Below are positions 10,075 through 19,200 of a stretch of 64,000 nt of DNA, one piece after another (the first letter of the stretch is position 1; the number at the start of each line of letters is the position of its first letter). Origin of the DNA: JABMMZ01 sp040403495. GTDB taxonomy: Bacteria > Bacteroidota > Bacteroidia > NS11-12g > UBA955. Both the position numbers and the translations under genes were made by a program. The notes beneath the pieces were generated by a model, which made no database searches, was not told the DNA's origin, and saw only the letters and a program-made list of their open reading frames with translations. Location: assembly GCA_040403495.1 (NCBI GenBank), contig JBBAKM010000005.1, positions 1-64,000 on the forward strand, written 5' to 3'.

Positions 10075-11011
10075 ATTTTTTGAATTTTCGGTATCTGTAA
10101 ATTAAGCCTGCCACGATTGTGCTTAAGAAAATCCATAATGCCGTATACCACGGATGTGAGGATTTGGATTTTGTAACAATAGGTTTGTTTTTTACTAAAG
10201 TTTTAATCGAATCCTCGGTTAGTGTATCAATATGCGCATAATTTCCCATAATAAAAGTTTTACGGAATGTGTCTAGTTTTATGTTTATTTGAGGGAATTC
10301 AAATGGAGGATATTCAATTTGTGGAATGCCCATCATCATTGGAATGTTAATCTTTGTGGTAATGGGAAAAATTACTGAATAGTTCCATTTTTCATCAAAG
10401 CTAAAAATAATCGTTCCCGGATGAAAAAAATAGGGATAAGAGAGTTGTGTTTTTGGGATAGTAAAATGTGTGGATACGGACAAAGAATCTGTAAACTCAA
10501 TCCTTAAGCTATCCCAAGTCAATTGCTTTGGGAGGTGAATCTGTAGGGATTCGTTGTAAATAAAATTAGTATCTAAAGTAAATTCTGCGACAGAGATTTT
10601 GATTTTTTGGATTGGTGAAGTATTACTAGCGGGTGTATTAACAAGTATATTAAGGATATTTATGTCTTGTAAATGAGTCGTATTAATGCTTATGTTGGTG
10701 TTAGCAACAGGGCTGTATAAGGTGTCTTGAGAATAGAGTTGATTTGAGGAAAGTGCGACAAGTAGTAAACTACAAGCGTATTTTAATTGCGACTGAGAAA
10801 CAGGGGAAGTGGGAGTATCTCGACTGATTTGATGTTTGTAAAATCTGCCGCAGGCATGAGGGTTGTTCTTTAAGAATTGTTCAATTTCTTCTTGTGTAAA
10901 AGAGGTAAAATCAATGACGTTTTTAGCACATGATTGGCAGTGTTTCCCATTTTGGGTAGGAGACATTTTTTCCCAATTTTCATGACAAGGATTTGGAATG
11001 CTAACAGGCAT
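10061..11011 (-). CDS. Hypothetical membrane protein with Cys-rich N-terminal motif
   Basis: The 316-residue protein begins with CHENWEKMSPTQNGKHCQSC, a four-cysteine motif (C-x18-C-x2-C plus a later HACGRFY) seen at the N-terminus of many Bacteroidota membrane proteins and probably binding a metal. The next hydrophobic stretch (~79-92, YACSLLLVALSSNQLYSQD) may be a membrane segment or internal signal. The middle ~190 residues are predicted beta-rich and not recognised. A C-terminal TM helix (WYTALWIFLSTIVAGLIYRY) is followed by a basic tail (RKFKKSISG). No function is assigned. It converges on mutS2 with overlapping ends. Confidence 0.7.
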   Translation of the reverse strand: MPVSIPNPCHENWEKMSPTQNGKHCQSCAKNVIDFTSFTQEEIEQFLKNNPHACGRFYKHQISRDTPTSPVSQSQLKYACSLLLVALSSNQLYSQDTLYSPVANTNISINTTHLQDINILNILVNTPASNTSPIQKIKISVAEFTLDTNFIYNESLQIHLPKQLTWDSLRIEFTDSLSVSTHFTIPKTQLSYPYFFHPGTIIFSFDEKWNYSVIFPITTKINIPMMMGIPQIEYPPFEFPQINIKLDTFRKTFIMGNYAHIDTLTEDSIKTLVKNKPIVTKSKSSHPWYTALWIFLSTIVAGLIYRYRKFKKSISG

Positions 11012-11118
11012 GAGGTATAAACGAGATTAAGTCAAGGATATTGTATAAACAAGAAGCGGAAAAAGGGATTTTCTTTAATCTAAATCCAATTTTAAGGCCT
11101 GATTTTTTTAAAACTAAA

Positions 11119-11496
11119 TCAGATACACTTAGGGCATAAGCCAGAAAGCGTAAAGTTCATTTCAATAACTTGGTAATTATCGGGTAGTTTAAAAATTGGT
11201 TCAACATTGTCAAGACAAGTTACCGAGTTACATTTTAAGCAACTAAAATGAATGTGGTTGTGGCTGTGCTTAATTTCGCAAGAATGACAGGCAGCGTATT
11301 TTACTACACCATCAGTTGTAACAGTTCTATGAATATTGCCATCTTCTAGCAGTCTTTCCAATACTCTATAAATAGTAACTCTATCACAAAGGCCATCTAA
11401 GGATTTTTGAATTTCAGAATGAGAAAGTGCAGTTTTTGAGGATGATATTAACTGCTGTATTTCTTTTTTTGCGTTTGTGTTTCTGGATAATTTCAT
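11119..11496 (-). CDS. Fur-family metalloregulator (Zur-like)
   Basis: The 125-residue Fur-family repressor has an N-terminal winged helix (~1-75, with LCDRVTIYRVLERLLEDGNIH as recognition region) and a C-terminal dimer/metal domain. Two CxxC pairs, CLKC (~93-96) and CPKC (~121-124), would hold structural zinc. A histidine cluster (CEIKHSHNHIHF) supplies sensing ligands. The composition resembles Zur/Fur-like proteins of Bacteroidota rather than PerR, but metal identity cannot be read from sequence. It is divergent from a histidine-containing DUF4625 lipoprotein, and a perfect palindrome lies 15 bp upstream of its start, so it probably represses that gene and possibly itself. Confidence 0.85.
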   Translation of the reverse strand: MKLSRNTNAKKEIQQLISSSKTALSHSEIQKSLDGLCDRVTIYRVLERLLEDGNIHRTVTTDGVVKYAACHSCEIKHSHNHIHFSCLKCNSVTCLDNVEPIFKLPDNYQVIEMNFTLSGLCPKCI

Positions 11497-11510
11497 TGGA
11501 TTAATATTTT

Positions 11511-11533
11511 TTAATGCAACATTGTTGCATTAA
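11511..11533. promoter_or_regulatory. 23-bp perfect palindrome, probable Fur/Zur operator
   Basis: The half-site TTAATGCAACA is mirrored exactly around one central base (11-1-11). Size and symmetry suit a Fur-family dimer site. It lies in the 84-bp divergent gap between the regulator gene and the DUF4625 lipoprotein and covers the -33 element of the latter. Confidence 0.75.
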
Positions 11534-11554
11534 TGGAAATAATATTTACATTTG
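11525..11554 (+). promoter_or_regulatory. Bacteroidota sigma-type promoter of DUF4625 gene
   Basis: TTG at 11525-11527, a 19-nt spacer and TACATTTG at 11547-11554 match the Bacteroidota -33/-7 consensus (TTTG, N19, TAnnTTTG). Transcription should start near 11561, about 20 nt before the ATG. The -33 element sits inside the palindrome, so a bound repressor would block RNA polymerase. Confidence 0.65.
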
Positions 11555-11580
11555 CAGCAATATTAATTTAAAATAAAAAA

Positions 11581-11982
11581 ATGAAAAAGAAAATTTTTAC
11601 AATTATTGGAATCTCATTAGTGCTTATTAACGCTTGTAAGAAAAAAGAAGATGAGGATGTAATCAAAAAAAGCGAACCTAAGATTGTGATTAATGACCCT
11701 AAGAAAGCGTATTATGAAATTGGGGACACCGCAGTTGTTAATGTTGTTATTACTGATGATATTGAGTTACACGAAGCCAAATGTTGGTTTATTACAAGGC
11801 CTCAGAATGATACAATTTGGAGTATAAAAAGACATTCACACTCTAAAGCAATTAACTTTAATTCATATTACGTGATTGGGAAATTGCCTGAAGAGCAGAT
11901 TGTTGATTTTGTGGTAGTTGCAGAAAATGAGGAAGGTAAAAAAACAACTGCAAAACATACTTTCGAGGTTCATGACCATTGA
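11581..11982 (+). CDS. DUF4625-type lipoprotein, likely metal-regulated
   Basis: A 133-residue lipoprotein with signal MKKKIFTIIGISLVLINAC and lipid-modified Cys19. The residues after the cysteine (KKKEDED) fit the lysine/acidic lipoprotein export signal that sends lipoproteins to the outer surface in Bacteroidota. The mature domain is a short beta-sandwich (PKKAYYEIGDTAVVNVVITDD, IVDFVVVAENEEGKKTTAKHTF) typical of DUF4625, with several histidines (RHSHSK, VHDH) that could bind metal. The position facing a Fur-family regulator, with a palindrome over its promoter, points to a role in zinc or iron acquisition; this is inferred from context only. Confidence 0.75.
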   Translation: MKKKIFTIIGISLVLINACKKKEDEDVIKKSEPKIVINDPKKAYYEIGDTAVVNVVITDDIELHEAKCWFITRPQNDTIWSIKRHSHSKAINFNSYYVIGKLPEEQIVDFVVVAENEEGKKTTAKHTFEVHDH

Positions 11983-12040
11983 TAGTATTGCATTAAGCCG
12001 TTGCTTATGAAGTTTTGGAGGAAGTAAAGATAGCTTGACC

Positions 12041-13021
12041 TTACGCTAAAATCCAATTGAATTTGTATTCCGTTTTTGGAACCACTATTCTATCCGCAAT
12101 TTTGGTCATTCTCTTAGGTAAGGCCATAACGTAGTCTCTTGCTTTCTCTGCTTCTTCATTAAACCCTGTCATGGTTTCTATCTTCCATTCGTCAATTAAG
12201 GATTGCATAATGTCGATGTAATCGTGCGCTGTGTAAACGCCAATTCTTTGAGCGGCATCACTGAAGTTGGAAAATATACTAAGCTCCGAACCTAACTGTT
12301 TTAAGCATTGTGAAGGCATTAATATTTTACGTTTCATCATGGTTTCAAACGCAATCATCATTTCACTTGGGTCTAGTTCGAAAATTTTGCTTACAAATAA
12401 TTTGTAGGCTTTAGCATGTCGTGCTTCATCCGCAGCAACCAAACCGCAAAGTTTGGAAAGCATATTGTTGCCTTCTTGCTTAGCTATAGACGCTACTCTT
12501 CTGTGTGAAATGTTGGTTGCCAATTCTTGAAAACTGGTGTAAACGAAATTTTTATAAGGGTCGGTTGCGGCTAAATTGTCAAAGCCATCTGCGATTAAAA
12601 ATTGGGTTGATGCCTCAAACTGCCTCATGTCTATTCTGCCACATAAGTACAAGTAGCGGTTTAATACATCGCCATGTCTGTTTTCCTCAGCAGTCCATCT
12701 TCGAAGCCACTTCATCCAACCGTTGTTCTCGTATTGATTTACCCCCTTAATGCCAGACAACCAAGTTTCGTATGTCGGTAAAGCCTCTTCGGTAATAGTA
12801 TCTGCAACCAAAACCGCCAAGAAATCATAAGACAAATTTTGTGCTTGTTCTTGAATGGTTTTTAAGTCGCTAATAAAGCTTGTATCAGAAGTTAAAGGCA
12901 ATAGTTCAGAGGCTTGCCAATTGGTTTCAATAGGTTTTAAATAGTCGTCGCTTATTGAATCTATAGTGGTTCCAATATGTAACATAACTTCGGAACGCTG
13001 ATCGCTGATTACTGGGGTCAT
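12041..13021 (-). CDS. Acyl-ACP desaturase (ferritin-like di-iron)
   Basis: The 326-residue soluble fatty-acid desaturase (FA_desaturase_2 family) inserts a cis double bond in acyl-ACP using a di-iron centre, O2 and reduced ferredoxin. The two diagnostic helix motifs are present: EENRHG at ~112-117 and DEARH at ~198-202. Other ligands are probably E77-79 (TITEEAL) and the ELATNISHRR helix (~166-175). Length is close to the bacterial and plant members. It stands alone, with 170 bp before the next gene. Together with later lipid-related genes it suggests unsaturated lipid synthesis under aerobic conditions. Confidence 0.9.
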   Translation of the reverse strand: MTPVISDQRSEVMLHIGTTIDSISDDYLKPIETNWQASELLPLTSDTSFISDLKTIQEQAQNLSYDFLAVLVADTITEEALPTYETWLSGIKGVNQYENNGWMKWLRRWTAEENRHGDVLNRYLYLCGRIDMRQFEASTQFLIADGFDNLAATDPYKNFVYTSFQELATNISHRRVASIAKQEGNNMLSKLCGLVAADEARHAKAYKLFVSKIFELDPSEMMIAFETMMKRKILMPSQCLKQLGSELSIFSNFSDAAQRIGVYTAHDYIDIMQSLIDEWKIETMTGFNEEAEKARDYVMALPKRMTKIADRIVVPKTEYKFNWILA

Positions 13022-13191
13022 TAAATGGTATTAAGTCTGTAAAGGTAATAATTTGTATTAATTATTATGAAAATTATTATTCAATGTTAACCAATGTATT
13101 CAATTCAATATTGAATTACAATAAAGCAAACAATATGGTAAAATTAATTTAAAATAGTTTTAATGTAATTAATGGATTGTGAATTAATCAA

Positions 13192-14028
13192 CTAGGCGTT
13201 TAAATAAATCCCATCTTCTTTGATAACAATTAATTTCTGCTTGTAAAGTAAGCCAATTGTTTTTTTGAAATTTTTTTTACTCATCCCCAAAATCGCTTTA
13301 ATTTCATCGGGATGACTGTTGTCTGTGAGATGTAAAACGCCTCCCTTTTTGTTTATTTTGTCCAAAATCAGTTGTGAACTTGGCTCTATAATATTACGGT
13401 ATCCAATGGGTCTCAGTGTAACATCAATTTTGTGGTCATCTCTTATTTTTTTAATGTAACCTTTAATTTTGTCGCCTGTTGTAATGTCAATATAAATGTC
13501 GTCGAAATACACCAAACCAAGGTGTTTTTCATTAATCACTACATTGAATCCCAAATCGGTTTTGTTGGCGATAATCAAATTGACTTCTTCGTTTTCTTCC
13601 ACTGTTAATTCCTCGTTTTTTAAATAACGATTAATTCTTTCTGTGGCGGCCAATCTCCCTGAACTTTTGTCTAAATACATGTAAACCAAATAAGACTGAC
13701 CAACACGCATTTTACTAACTTGCTCTTGAAAAGGCACAAATAAATCTTTCTCCAAACCCCAATACATAAAGGCACCACCTCTGTTAATGTCCACTACCTC
13801 CAAGCAAGCAAAGCGGTGCATTGTTACATAGGGTTTTAGTGTTGTGGCAACCCATCTTTCTTCATAATCTAGGTAAACAAAAACCTCGATTTCATCATCC
13901 ACTTTTATGTTTTTGGGAACATATTTATTGGGTAAGAGGACCTCATCTCCTTCTGCATTTCCCAAAAAAGCACCCGGAGCGGTTAACCTCAAAACTTTCA
14001 GTGTATTGTAATTGCCTATTTCTAACAT
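13192..14028 (-). CDS. CvfB-like S1 RNA-binding protein
   Basis: The 278-residue protein has tandem S1/OB-fold domains followed by a winged-helix tail, as in CvfB (YitL) proteins. Marks are GNYNTLKVLRLTAPGAFLGN, DDEIEVFVYLDYEERWVATT, GGAFMYWGLEKDLFVPFQEQ and, near the C-terminus, LTDNSHPDEIKAILGMSKKNFKKTIGLLYKQ. In other bacteria CvfB binds RNA and affects virulence or surface traits. It is a single gene with ~140 bp to the next gene. Confidence 0.88.
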   Translation of the reverse strand: MLEIGNYNTLKVLRLTAPGAFLGNAEGDEVLLPNKYVPKNIKVDDEIEVFVYLDYEERWVATTLKPYVTMHRFACLEVVDINRGGAFMYWGLEKDLFVPFQEQVSKMRVGQSYLVYMYLDKSSGRLAATERINRYLKNEELTVEENEEVNLIIANKTDLGFNVVINEKHLGLVYFDDIYIDITTGDKIKGYIKKIRDDHKIDVTLRPIGYRNIIEPSSQLILDKINKKGGVLHLTDNSHPDEIKAILGMSKKNFKKTIGLLYKQKLIVIKEDGIYLNA

Positions 14029-14165
14029 CGAACTGCAAAGGTAATGTTTTAGTTTGATAAGCTTGGTTTGGGATAAATTTAACTCCTTGTTTTTGCTAAA
14101 CTTAAAGTTGCTTAAATCTATTTTAAAAGTGTATCTGCTATCAAAATAAAGCTTCGATGTTAAAT

Positions 14166-15530
14166 TTATTTCAAAGTAGAATCAAGTTTTCGTCCTAAAA
14201 ATTGATTAAACCATTGAGCACTTTCTTTCAAAGTTCTTTTTTTAGTCACAAAGTCCACATGTATCAATCCAAATCGCGGTTCATAGCCTTCGGCCCATTC
14301 AAAATTATCAATAAGTGACCATGTAAAATAACCTTTAATATCAACTCCCTCATCCTTGGCATTTAACACTTCTTGAAGGTGGGATTGGTAAAATATAATT
14401 CGTTGGTAATCTTGTATACCATTATTTTCTAACACATCATTAAGGGCAATGCCATTTTCGGTAATGTATAAAGGCGTGTTTAATTGGTATTGATTCAGTT
14501 TTATTAATGTATGATAAATGCTAGGTGGGTGAATCTCCCAATTCATCATGGTTAATTCCTTGGTCCTTTTTACCGCCGGTATATGTTTGATGGGGAGTAA
14601 TGGGTTTAGATAATTGTACTTAAATAATTCTCGGGTGTAGTTTTGCACGCCAATAAAATCTAGTGGTGTTTTCAGTAAGTGTTCGTCTTTTTTAAGGTAG
14701 TTTTTCTGAGATTTGGTAAATAATTTGATGCTTTCAATCGGGTAGCCTTTACCAATAATTGGCTCAAAAAACAATCTGTTTATCAATGTGTCTGCAAGCT
14801 TAGCTGCTTTTTTGTTGCGTGGTTTAGAATCAGTGCTTTCTATGTGTGTAAATGAAAATGAGGAGCCAATCTGAAGTTCAGGATTGATTTTTTTTAAAGC
14901 AAAATAGGTTTTGTTAATACATAAGTTGGCGTGATGTAATGCCTTAATAAAAGGAGTTACGCCTTTTCTGCCAGGGGCATGTATCCCAAAAAAATAGCCT
15001 GCCCCAACAAATACAGAAGGCTCATTCAATAAAATCCAGTGTTTTACATTTGGTAAGTATTCAATGCAAGCAGTGGCATATTGCTCAAACCATTGCACTA
15101 TTTCAGGATTAGTCCATCCGCCTTTTTTCTCAAGAGCCTGTGGTAAGTCCCAATGGTATAAGGTTATCCAAGGAGTGATGCCGTTTTCCAAACAATAAGC
15201 GACGATAGATTGGTAAAACTCAAATCCTTCAATATTGATATTTTCGCCGTCGGGCATTACACGTGCCCAAGCAATGCTAAATCTAAAATGCTTGAACCCT
15301 ATTGATTTTAAATGATCAATATCTGTTTTGTAGTGTGTGTAAAAATCAGCAGAATTTTTTAGATGTTCTCTGTTTTTAATGGGGTGTTTTTTGAAAAATC
15401 GGGATGGGCGATTGCAAAACTCATCCCAAATAGAAGGTCCTTTTCCTCCTGAGTCCGTAGCAGATTCTGTTTGCGCTGCCGATATAGAGGCGCCCCAAAT
15501 GAATGATTCACCAAAGTGATTTACCGTCAA
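14166..15530 (-). CDS. GH1 beta-glucosidase, cytoplasmic
   Basis: A 454-residue family GH1 enzyme that removes terminal beta-glucose or beta-galactose from small glycosides. Acid/base Glu170 lies in LLNEP and nucleophile Glu358 in YITENG; the substrate residues of FIWGASISAAQTE, YHWDLPQAL and FEWAEGYEPRFGL are also present. There is no signal peptide, so it is cytoplasmic. The start is TTG at 15530, which overlaps the stop of the upstream phosphoesterase gene (TTGA), implying translational coupling; no ATG precedes the conserved N-terminus. It may hydrolyse cellobiose- or laminaribiose-type products that also arise from the glucan locus 6 kb away, though it is not in that operon. Confidence 0.93.
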   Translation of the reverse strand: MTVNHFGESFIWGASISAAQTESATDSGGKGPSIWDEFCNRPSRFFKKHPIKNREHLKNSADFYTHYKTDIDHLKSIGFKHFRFSIAWARVMPDGENINIEGFEFYQSIVAYCLENGITPWITLYHWDLPQALEKKGGWTNPEIVQWFEQYATACIEYLPNVKHWILLNEPSVFVGAGYFFGIHAPGRKGVTPFIKALHHANLCINKTYFALKKINPELQIGSSFSFTHIESTDSKPRNKKAAKLADTLINRLFFEPIIGKGYPIESIKLFTKSQKNYLKKDEHLLKTPLDFIGVQNYTRELFKYNYLNPLLPIKHIPAVKRTKELTMMNWEIHPPSIYHTLIKLNQYQLNTPLYITENGIALNDVLENNGIQDYQRIIFYQSHLQEVLNAKDEGVDIKGYFTWSLIDNFEWAEGYEPRFGLIHVDFVTKKRTLKESAQWFNQFLGRKLDSTLK

Positions 15531-16348
15531 GCTGTGTGAATGTTAAATTCTTTTAGTAATTCATTAATCCCAATCTCTTCATCTTCCTCTGCCACACTTG
15601 TGTCTGTAGTTTCTTGGTAAGTGTACAATTCCCATTTATTGTTGTTGTATTCCAGAGTAGTTAGGTTTTCAACCCAATCGCCACTGTTCAGATAAAGGAT
15701 GGATTTATTATTGGTATTAATGGTTTTAATTACGGGTTGGTGAATGTGGCCACAAACCACAGTTTGACAGTCTTCGGAAATGCCATAATTAATACAAACT
15801 TCCTCAAAATCATTGATGAATTTAACGGCTTTTTTAACGCTATTTTTAATTGCTTTTGAAAGCGAAACACGTTTGCGCCCAATTTTGTTTAGGCAATAGT
15901 TGACAAATGTGTTGAGGATGATTAAAAAGTCGTAACATTTGCCACCCAATTTGGCAAGCCATTTGGCATGTTGAACGCTAAAATCAAAAACATCTCCATG
16001 GAAAAATAAGGTTTTGTTGTTGTTGATGTTTAATACAAGTTTATTTAAAAGCTTGATTTGACCGAAGTTCATGTCAGCAAACTTTCTTAATAACTCATCA
16101 TGATTGCCTGTAATGTAGTAAATGTCAACCCCTTTGTTGGAAAGTTTGAGTAAGTGACGGATTATTTTCATGTGACTTTTTGGGAAGTATTTTTTAGAAA
16201 ACTGCCAAATGTCAATAATATCACCGTTTAAAATGAGGGTTTTGGGTTTGATGCTTTTTAGGTAAGATAAAAGCTCCTTAGCCCTACAGCCATAGGTACC
16301 CAAATGAACGTCAGAGATCACTACTATATCTACGCTTCTTACTTCCAT
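15527..16348 (-). CDS. LpxH-like metallophosphoesterase (UDP-2,3-diacylglucosamine hydrolase type)
   Basis: Calcineurin-like phosphoesterase starting at ATG 16348 (MEVRSVDIVVISDVHLG); an upstream TTG would add only five residues. Metal-binding motifs appear in order: DVHLG, NGDIIDIW, GNHDE, HGDVFD and CGHIHQP. The family includes LpxH, which cleaves UDP-2,3-diacylglucosamine in lipid A synthesis. Many Bacteroidota paralogues of this subtype (~270 aa, with the WLAKLGGKCYDFLI segment) are annotated only as UDP-2,3-diacylglucosamine diphosphatase family, so exact substrate is uncertain. The downstream GH1 gene overlaps it and is probably co-translated. Confidence 0.85.
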   Translation of the reverse strand: MEVRSVDIVVISDVHLGTYGCRAKELLSYLKSIKPKTLILNGDIIDIWQFSKKYFPKSHMKIIRHLLKLSNKGVDIYYITGNHDELLRKFADMNFGQIKLLNKLVLNINNNKTLFFHGDVFDFSVQHAKWLAKLGGKCYDFLIILNTFVNYCLNKIGRKRVSLSKAIKNSVKKAVKFINDFEEVCINYGISEDCQTVVCGHIHQPVIKTINTNNKSILYLNSGDWVENLTTLEYNNNKWELYTYQETTDTSVAEEDEEIGINELLKEFNIHTA

Positions 16349-16363
16349 TATTTTTTCAAACAA

Positions 16364-17188
16364 TTACGGATTGAAATAAAGAATAAATCAAAAAAGAGAG
16401 ATTGAATAAAGTCTACAATTCGGTTTAACATGTTACAAAATTCGCAGTTGAATATAAAAAGAACATGAATTGTGTGTTAACAAAAAAAGACAATTAACAA
16501 GTGTCGTGTTTTTAGGATTTTAGATTGTAGAATTAAGATTTTAGAAAGAAAGAAGTTGAAAAGAAGGTTGTCTACTAATAGTTATAGAAATAGAAAAAAA
16601 TATTTTTTAGAAGTTAGAGTCCAAAAAACAATTCAATAATTCAAAAATCACATTGCAAAGCGTGAAACATCCTTCGAGATAGACGCCAAGCATGGCGTCT
16701 CTACAGGATAGATTCTGAAACCTGTGCTGGACTTGATTCAGTATAAATTTTGAGGACAAAATTTTCCAGAATGACTGTCGGATTGTAAACAACTAAACAC
16801 CCTTCGAGAGCCTCAGGGTGACAATATAACAATCATGCTGCAAGGCGTGAAACAATGTTACAACTAAACAAACAACCTTTTGACACCCTTCGGTACTATT
16901 CAGCATGGCTGAATAACTCAGGATGACAAAAGGGTAATTAAATAATCATGCTGAACGTCGTGAAACAATGTTACAACTAAACAAACAACCTTTTACACCC
17001 TTCGGTACTATTCAGCATAGCTGAATAACTCTGGGTGACAATTAAACCCTTTCAACCATTTAAACCCATTAAACCTTTCCAATCATGCTTCAAGGTGTGA
17101 AACAACTAAACAATTAAACAATTCAACAATACAACAATTCAACAATTCAACAATCACGCTGCATGGCGAGAAACCTAACCCCTAAATC
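16364..17188. repeat. Non-coding repeat field, two ~98-bp direct repeats plus partial copies
   Basis: No gene is seen here. Two near-identical units lie at 16831-16930 and 16944-17041. Each runs from AATCATGCTG through CGTGAAACAATGTTACAAC, CACCCTTCGGTACTATTC and a hairpin (TTCAGC-ATR-GCTGAA) to a GGRTGACA end. Shorter degenerate pieces (caYgctgcaaggcgtgaaac) occur near 16641, 17081 and 17150, and cctcagggtgaca at 16811. A microsatellite-like stretch built on AACAATTC occupies ~17101-17155. Such ccttcgg...gggtgaca elements are a familiar intergenic repeat style in Bacteroidota. They separate two convergent-free transcription units. Confidence 0.8.
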
Positions 17189-19117
17189 CTAGTATTCCCC
17201 GCCCACTTTCCTTTGGTTCAATTTTGTGTTGTTGATTTTGGGTAAATTAGAAGGTTTGGAGTTTAGATTGACACTGTCCGTTAAGCTATTCATAAAGGCG
17301 ATTATTTGTTTAATCTCTTTTTTGCTCAACTCCAGTTTGTCGGTTCCTAAAGTTTGATATTCCAAATGAATGCCTACTCCAGCTCCACCGCCATTGTTGT
17401 AAAATGTCATTACCTCATCTAGTGTTTTATATGCCCCGTTGTGCATGTAGGGTTGTGTTATTTCTATATTTCTAACGGTTGGTGTTTTAAAAGAATAAAC
17501 ATAGAATGGGACTTGTTCTTTCAATAATGCGCCCCCTCTGCCTTTGTCTGAACCCAAAACTTGCTTTTTTTGTTCAGGGTTTTCTGAGACACCCAAAACT
17601 TCCGACTCGGATTCTGAATAAAAAGGCGGTACATTGCCGTTGAAAATAGGTGCAAAGTGACAAGTGCCACAAGCCGCTTTTCCCATAAATAAGTTAAAAC
17701 CTTCCACAATGGTATTTTCAGATTGACTTAATTTGTTGGGTGTATTCAGCATCATTTGGTCAAATTTAGAATTGAGTCCAATAATGGAACTTACATATAC
17801 ACTCATGGCAAATTGGGTATTTTGAATGGAAATAGCATGGTTAGTGTCCAATTGAAAGGCTTTGCTATAAAGGGTTTTATATTCAGAACTTTGGTTTAAT
17901 TTGTCTAAAATATCGTTCCAATTGGTGTTGAATTCAGAGCCATTAGTGATTACATGTTCCATTTGGTCTGTGAGGTCATGCGCTCTTAAGTCATGAAAAT
18001 AGCGGTCACTGTAAATGCAATTAATAAGAGTAGGGGAATTCCTGTTTAAATGGCCTTCATAATTATAAGCCAGACTTTTAGCCAATTGGTCGGTGAAACC
18101 TTTTTCGGGATTGTGGCAACTTGCACATGAGCGTTGGTTATTGGCAGACAAAATAGGGTCAAAGAACAATAATTGACCCAATGTTTTGGCATTATTGTTA
18201 ATGAATTTTTTGGGTACATTGATATAATAATCTGAATTTAAAAAATCAGAGGCAAACAAATTATTAGACAAATAATTAAATGCTTGTGGTTTGTTGTTTA
18301 TTTCAGAGGGTAATTCCAGTTCTAAAGCTAAATGAGCTTTTAGTAGTTGGTCGTAAAGTGGATTAATCACTTGGGTCAAAAACGCATAGCGATTGAATGT
18401 TTCAAAGTTGTTGTTTTGTTTTAAATAGGTAATGCTTTTATTAAGGGTTTCAAAAATAGAATCACTCAATAATTTATTTTTGAGCTCAATTTCAGGTTGG
18501 AAAAGTGTTAAATCGGATTGCATGGTTTCAAATACACTCAAAGCATCTTGAATGCCATTGCTAGAACCGGGTGTGTCAAAACCTGTTAAACCCAAAGTAG
18601 CTATTCTGATTAATTCAATTCTTGCGGCAATAAAAATGTCTCTAGAATAAATTTCAGGTAAAGTCAATTGGTTCAATTGTTTGGTCATGTAATCCAATTG
18701 GATATGCATTTCTTTTGTTAAGTGTTCAGCGGAATCATCAAAGAGTAATTCATCTAAAACTTGTAGGCCTTTAGGTTCTAATACATTTGCGCCAAAGCTG
18801 TTTTGTTCTAACTTGGGCAAAGGAGCGCCATTGATATTTTCTTTAATAAATATTGCGTTATAATGTTCTACTAAATACTCCCATGATTTGTAAGATTTTC
18901 TTAAACTATAGTAACTCGATTTTAACGCATCAAAACTCAATGTTTTTTGTTCAAACTTGAATACTTTCTCATTGAATTCCTGAACACTTGTTTTGAAATT
19001 CTCAAATCTTTTCAGGTCATTTTTTTTAATGATTTCAATGGATGAATCACTGTTTTTAAATGCAGAAATACTTATAATGATGATAAAGAGTGAAGTTATA
19101 GTATATAATTTATTCAT
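17189..19117 (-). CDS. Di-haem cytochrome c peroxidase/MauG family with helical N-domain
   Basis: The 642-residue protein starts with a signal peptide (MNKLYTITSLFIIIISISAF). Two c-type haem sites are present: CASCH (Cys331, Cys334, His335), followed by NPEKGFTD, and CGTCH (Cys483, Cys486, His487), followed by FAPIFNG. The tail shows FKTPTVRNIEITQPYMHNGAYKTLDEVMTFYNNGG, typical of bacterial cytochrome c peroxidases that reduce H2O2 in the periplasm. Residues ~30-300 are all-helical (SYYSLRKSYKSWEYLVEHY) and recall imelysin-like domains found fused to such peroxidases, but no GxHxxE motif was seen. It lies downstream of the PhoX gene, separated by a strong hairpin. Confidence 0.87.
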   Translation of the reverse strand: MNKLYTITSLFIIIISISAFKNSDSSIEIIKKNDLKRFENFKTSVQEFNEKVFKFEQKTLSFDALKSSYYSLRKSYKSWEYLVEHYNAIFIKENINGAPLPKLEQNSFGANVLEPKGLQVLDELLFDDSAEHLTKEMHIQLDYMTKQLNQLTLPEIYSRDIFIAARIELIRIATLGLTGFDTPGSSNGIQDALSVFETMQSDLTLFQPEIELKNKLLSDSIFETLNKSITYLKQNNNFETFNRYAFLTQVINPLYDQLLKAHLALELELPSEINNKPQAFNYLSNNLFASDFLNSDYYINVPKKFINNNAKTLGQLLFFDPILSANNQRSCASCHNPEKGFTDQLAKSLAYNYEGHLNRNSPTLINCIYSDRYFHDLRAHDLTDQMEHVITNGSEFNTNWNDILDKLNQSSEYKTLYSKAFQLDTNHAISIQNTQFAMSVYVSSIIGLNSKFDQMMLNTPNKLSQSENTIVEGFNLFMGKAACGTCHFAPIFNGNVPPFYSESESEVLGVSENPEQKKQVLGSDKGRGGALLKEQVPFYVYSFKTPTVRNIEITQPYMHNGAYKTLDEVMTFYNNGGGAGVGIHLEYQTLGTDKLELSKKEIKQIIAFMNSLTDSVNLNSKPSNLPKINNTKLNQRKVGGEY

Positions 19118-19140
19118 AATGCATTGGGTTTATTGAATGA

Positions 19141-19172
19141 AAAAGAACCGATACTTTCGTATCGGTTCTTTT
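19141..19172 (-). terminator. Perfect 14-bp hairpin between PhoX and peroxidase genes
   Basis: AAAAGAACCGATAC (19141-19154) pairs perfectly with 19159-19172 around a TTTC loop. Read on the minus strand, the stem ends in a TTTT run. It should terminate or attenuate transcription coming from the PhoX gene before the peroxidase gene. Confidence 0.8.
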
Positions 19173-19200
19173 AATGTTTGTTTAATGTTTTGAATTAAGG

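Noticed and set aside
11119..11496. Regulator as PerR (peroxide sensor)
   Set aside because: The cysteine pairs and His cluster do not separate PerR from Fur/Zur by eye; the divergent lipoprotein context favours metal uptake, so no subtype name was fixed.
16831..17041. A CRISPR array
   Set aside because: Only two long units with a short spacer, no regular 25-40 bp repeat/spacer pattern and no cas genes.
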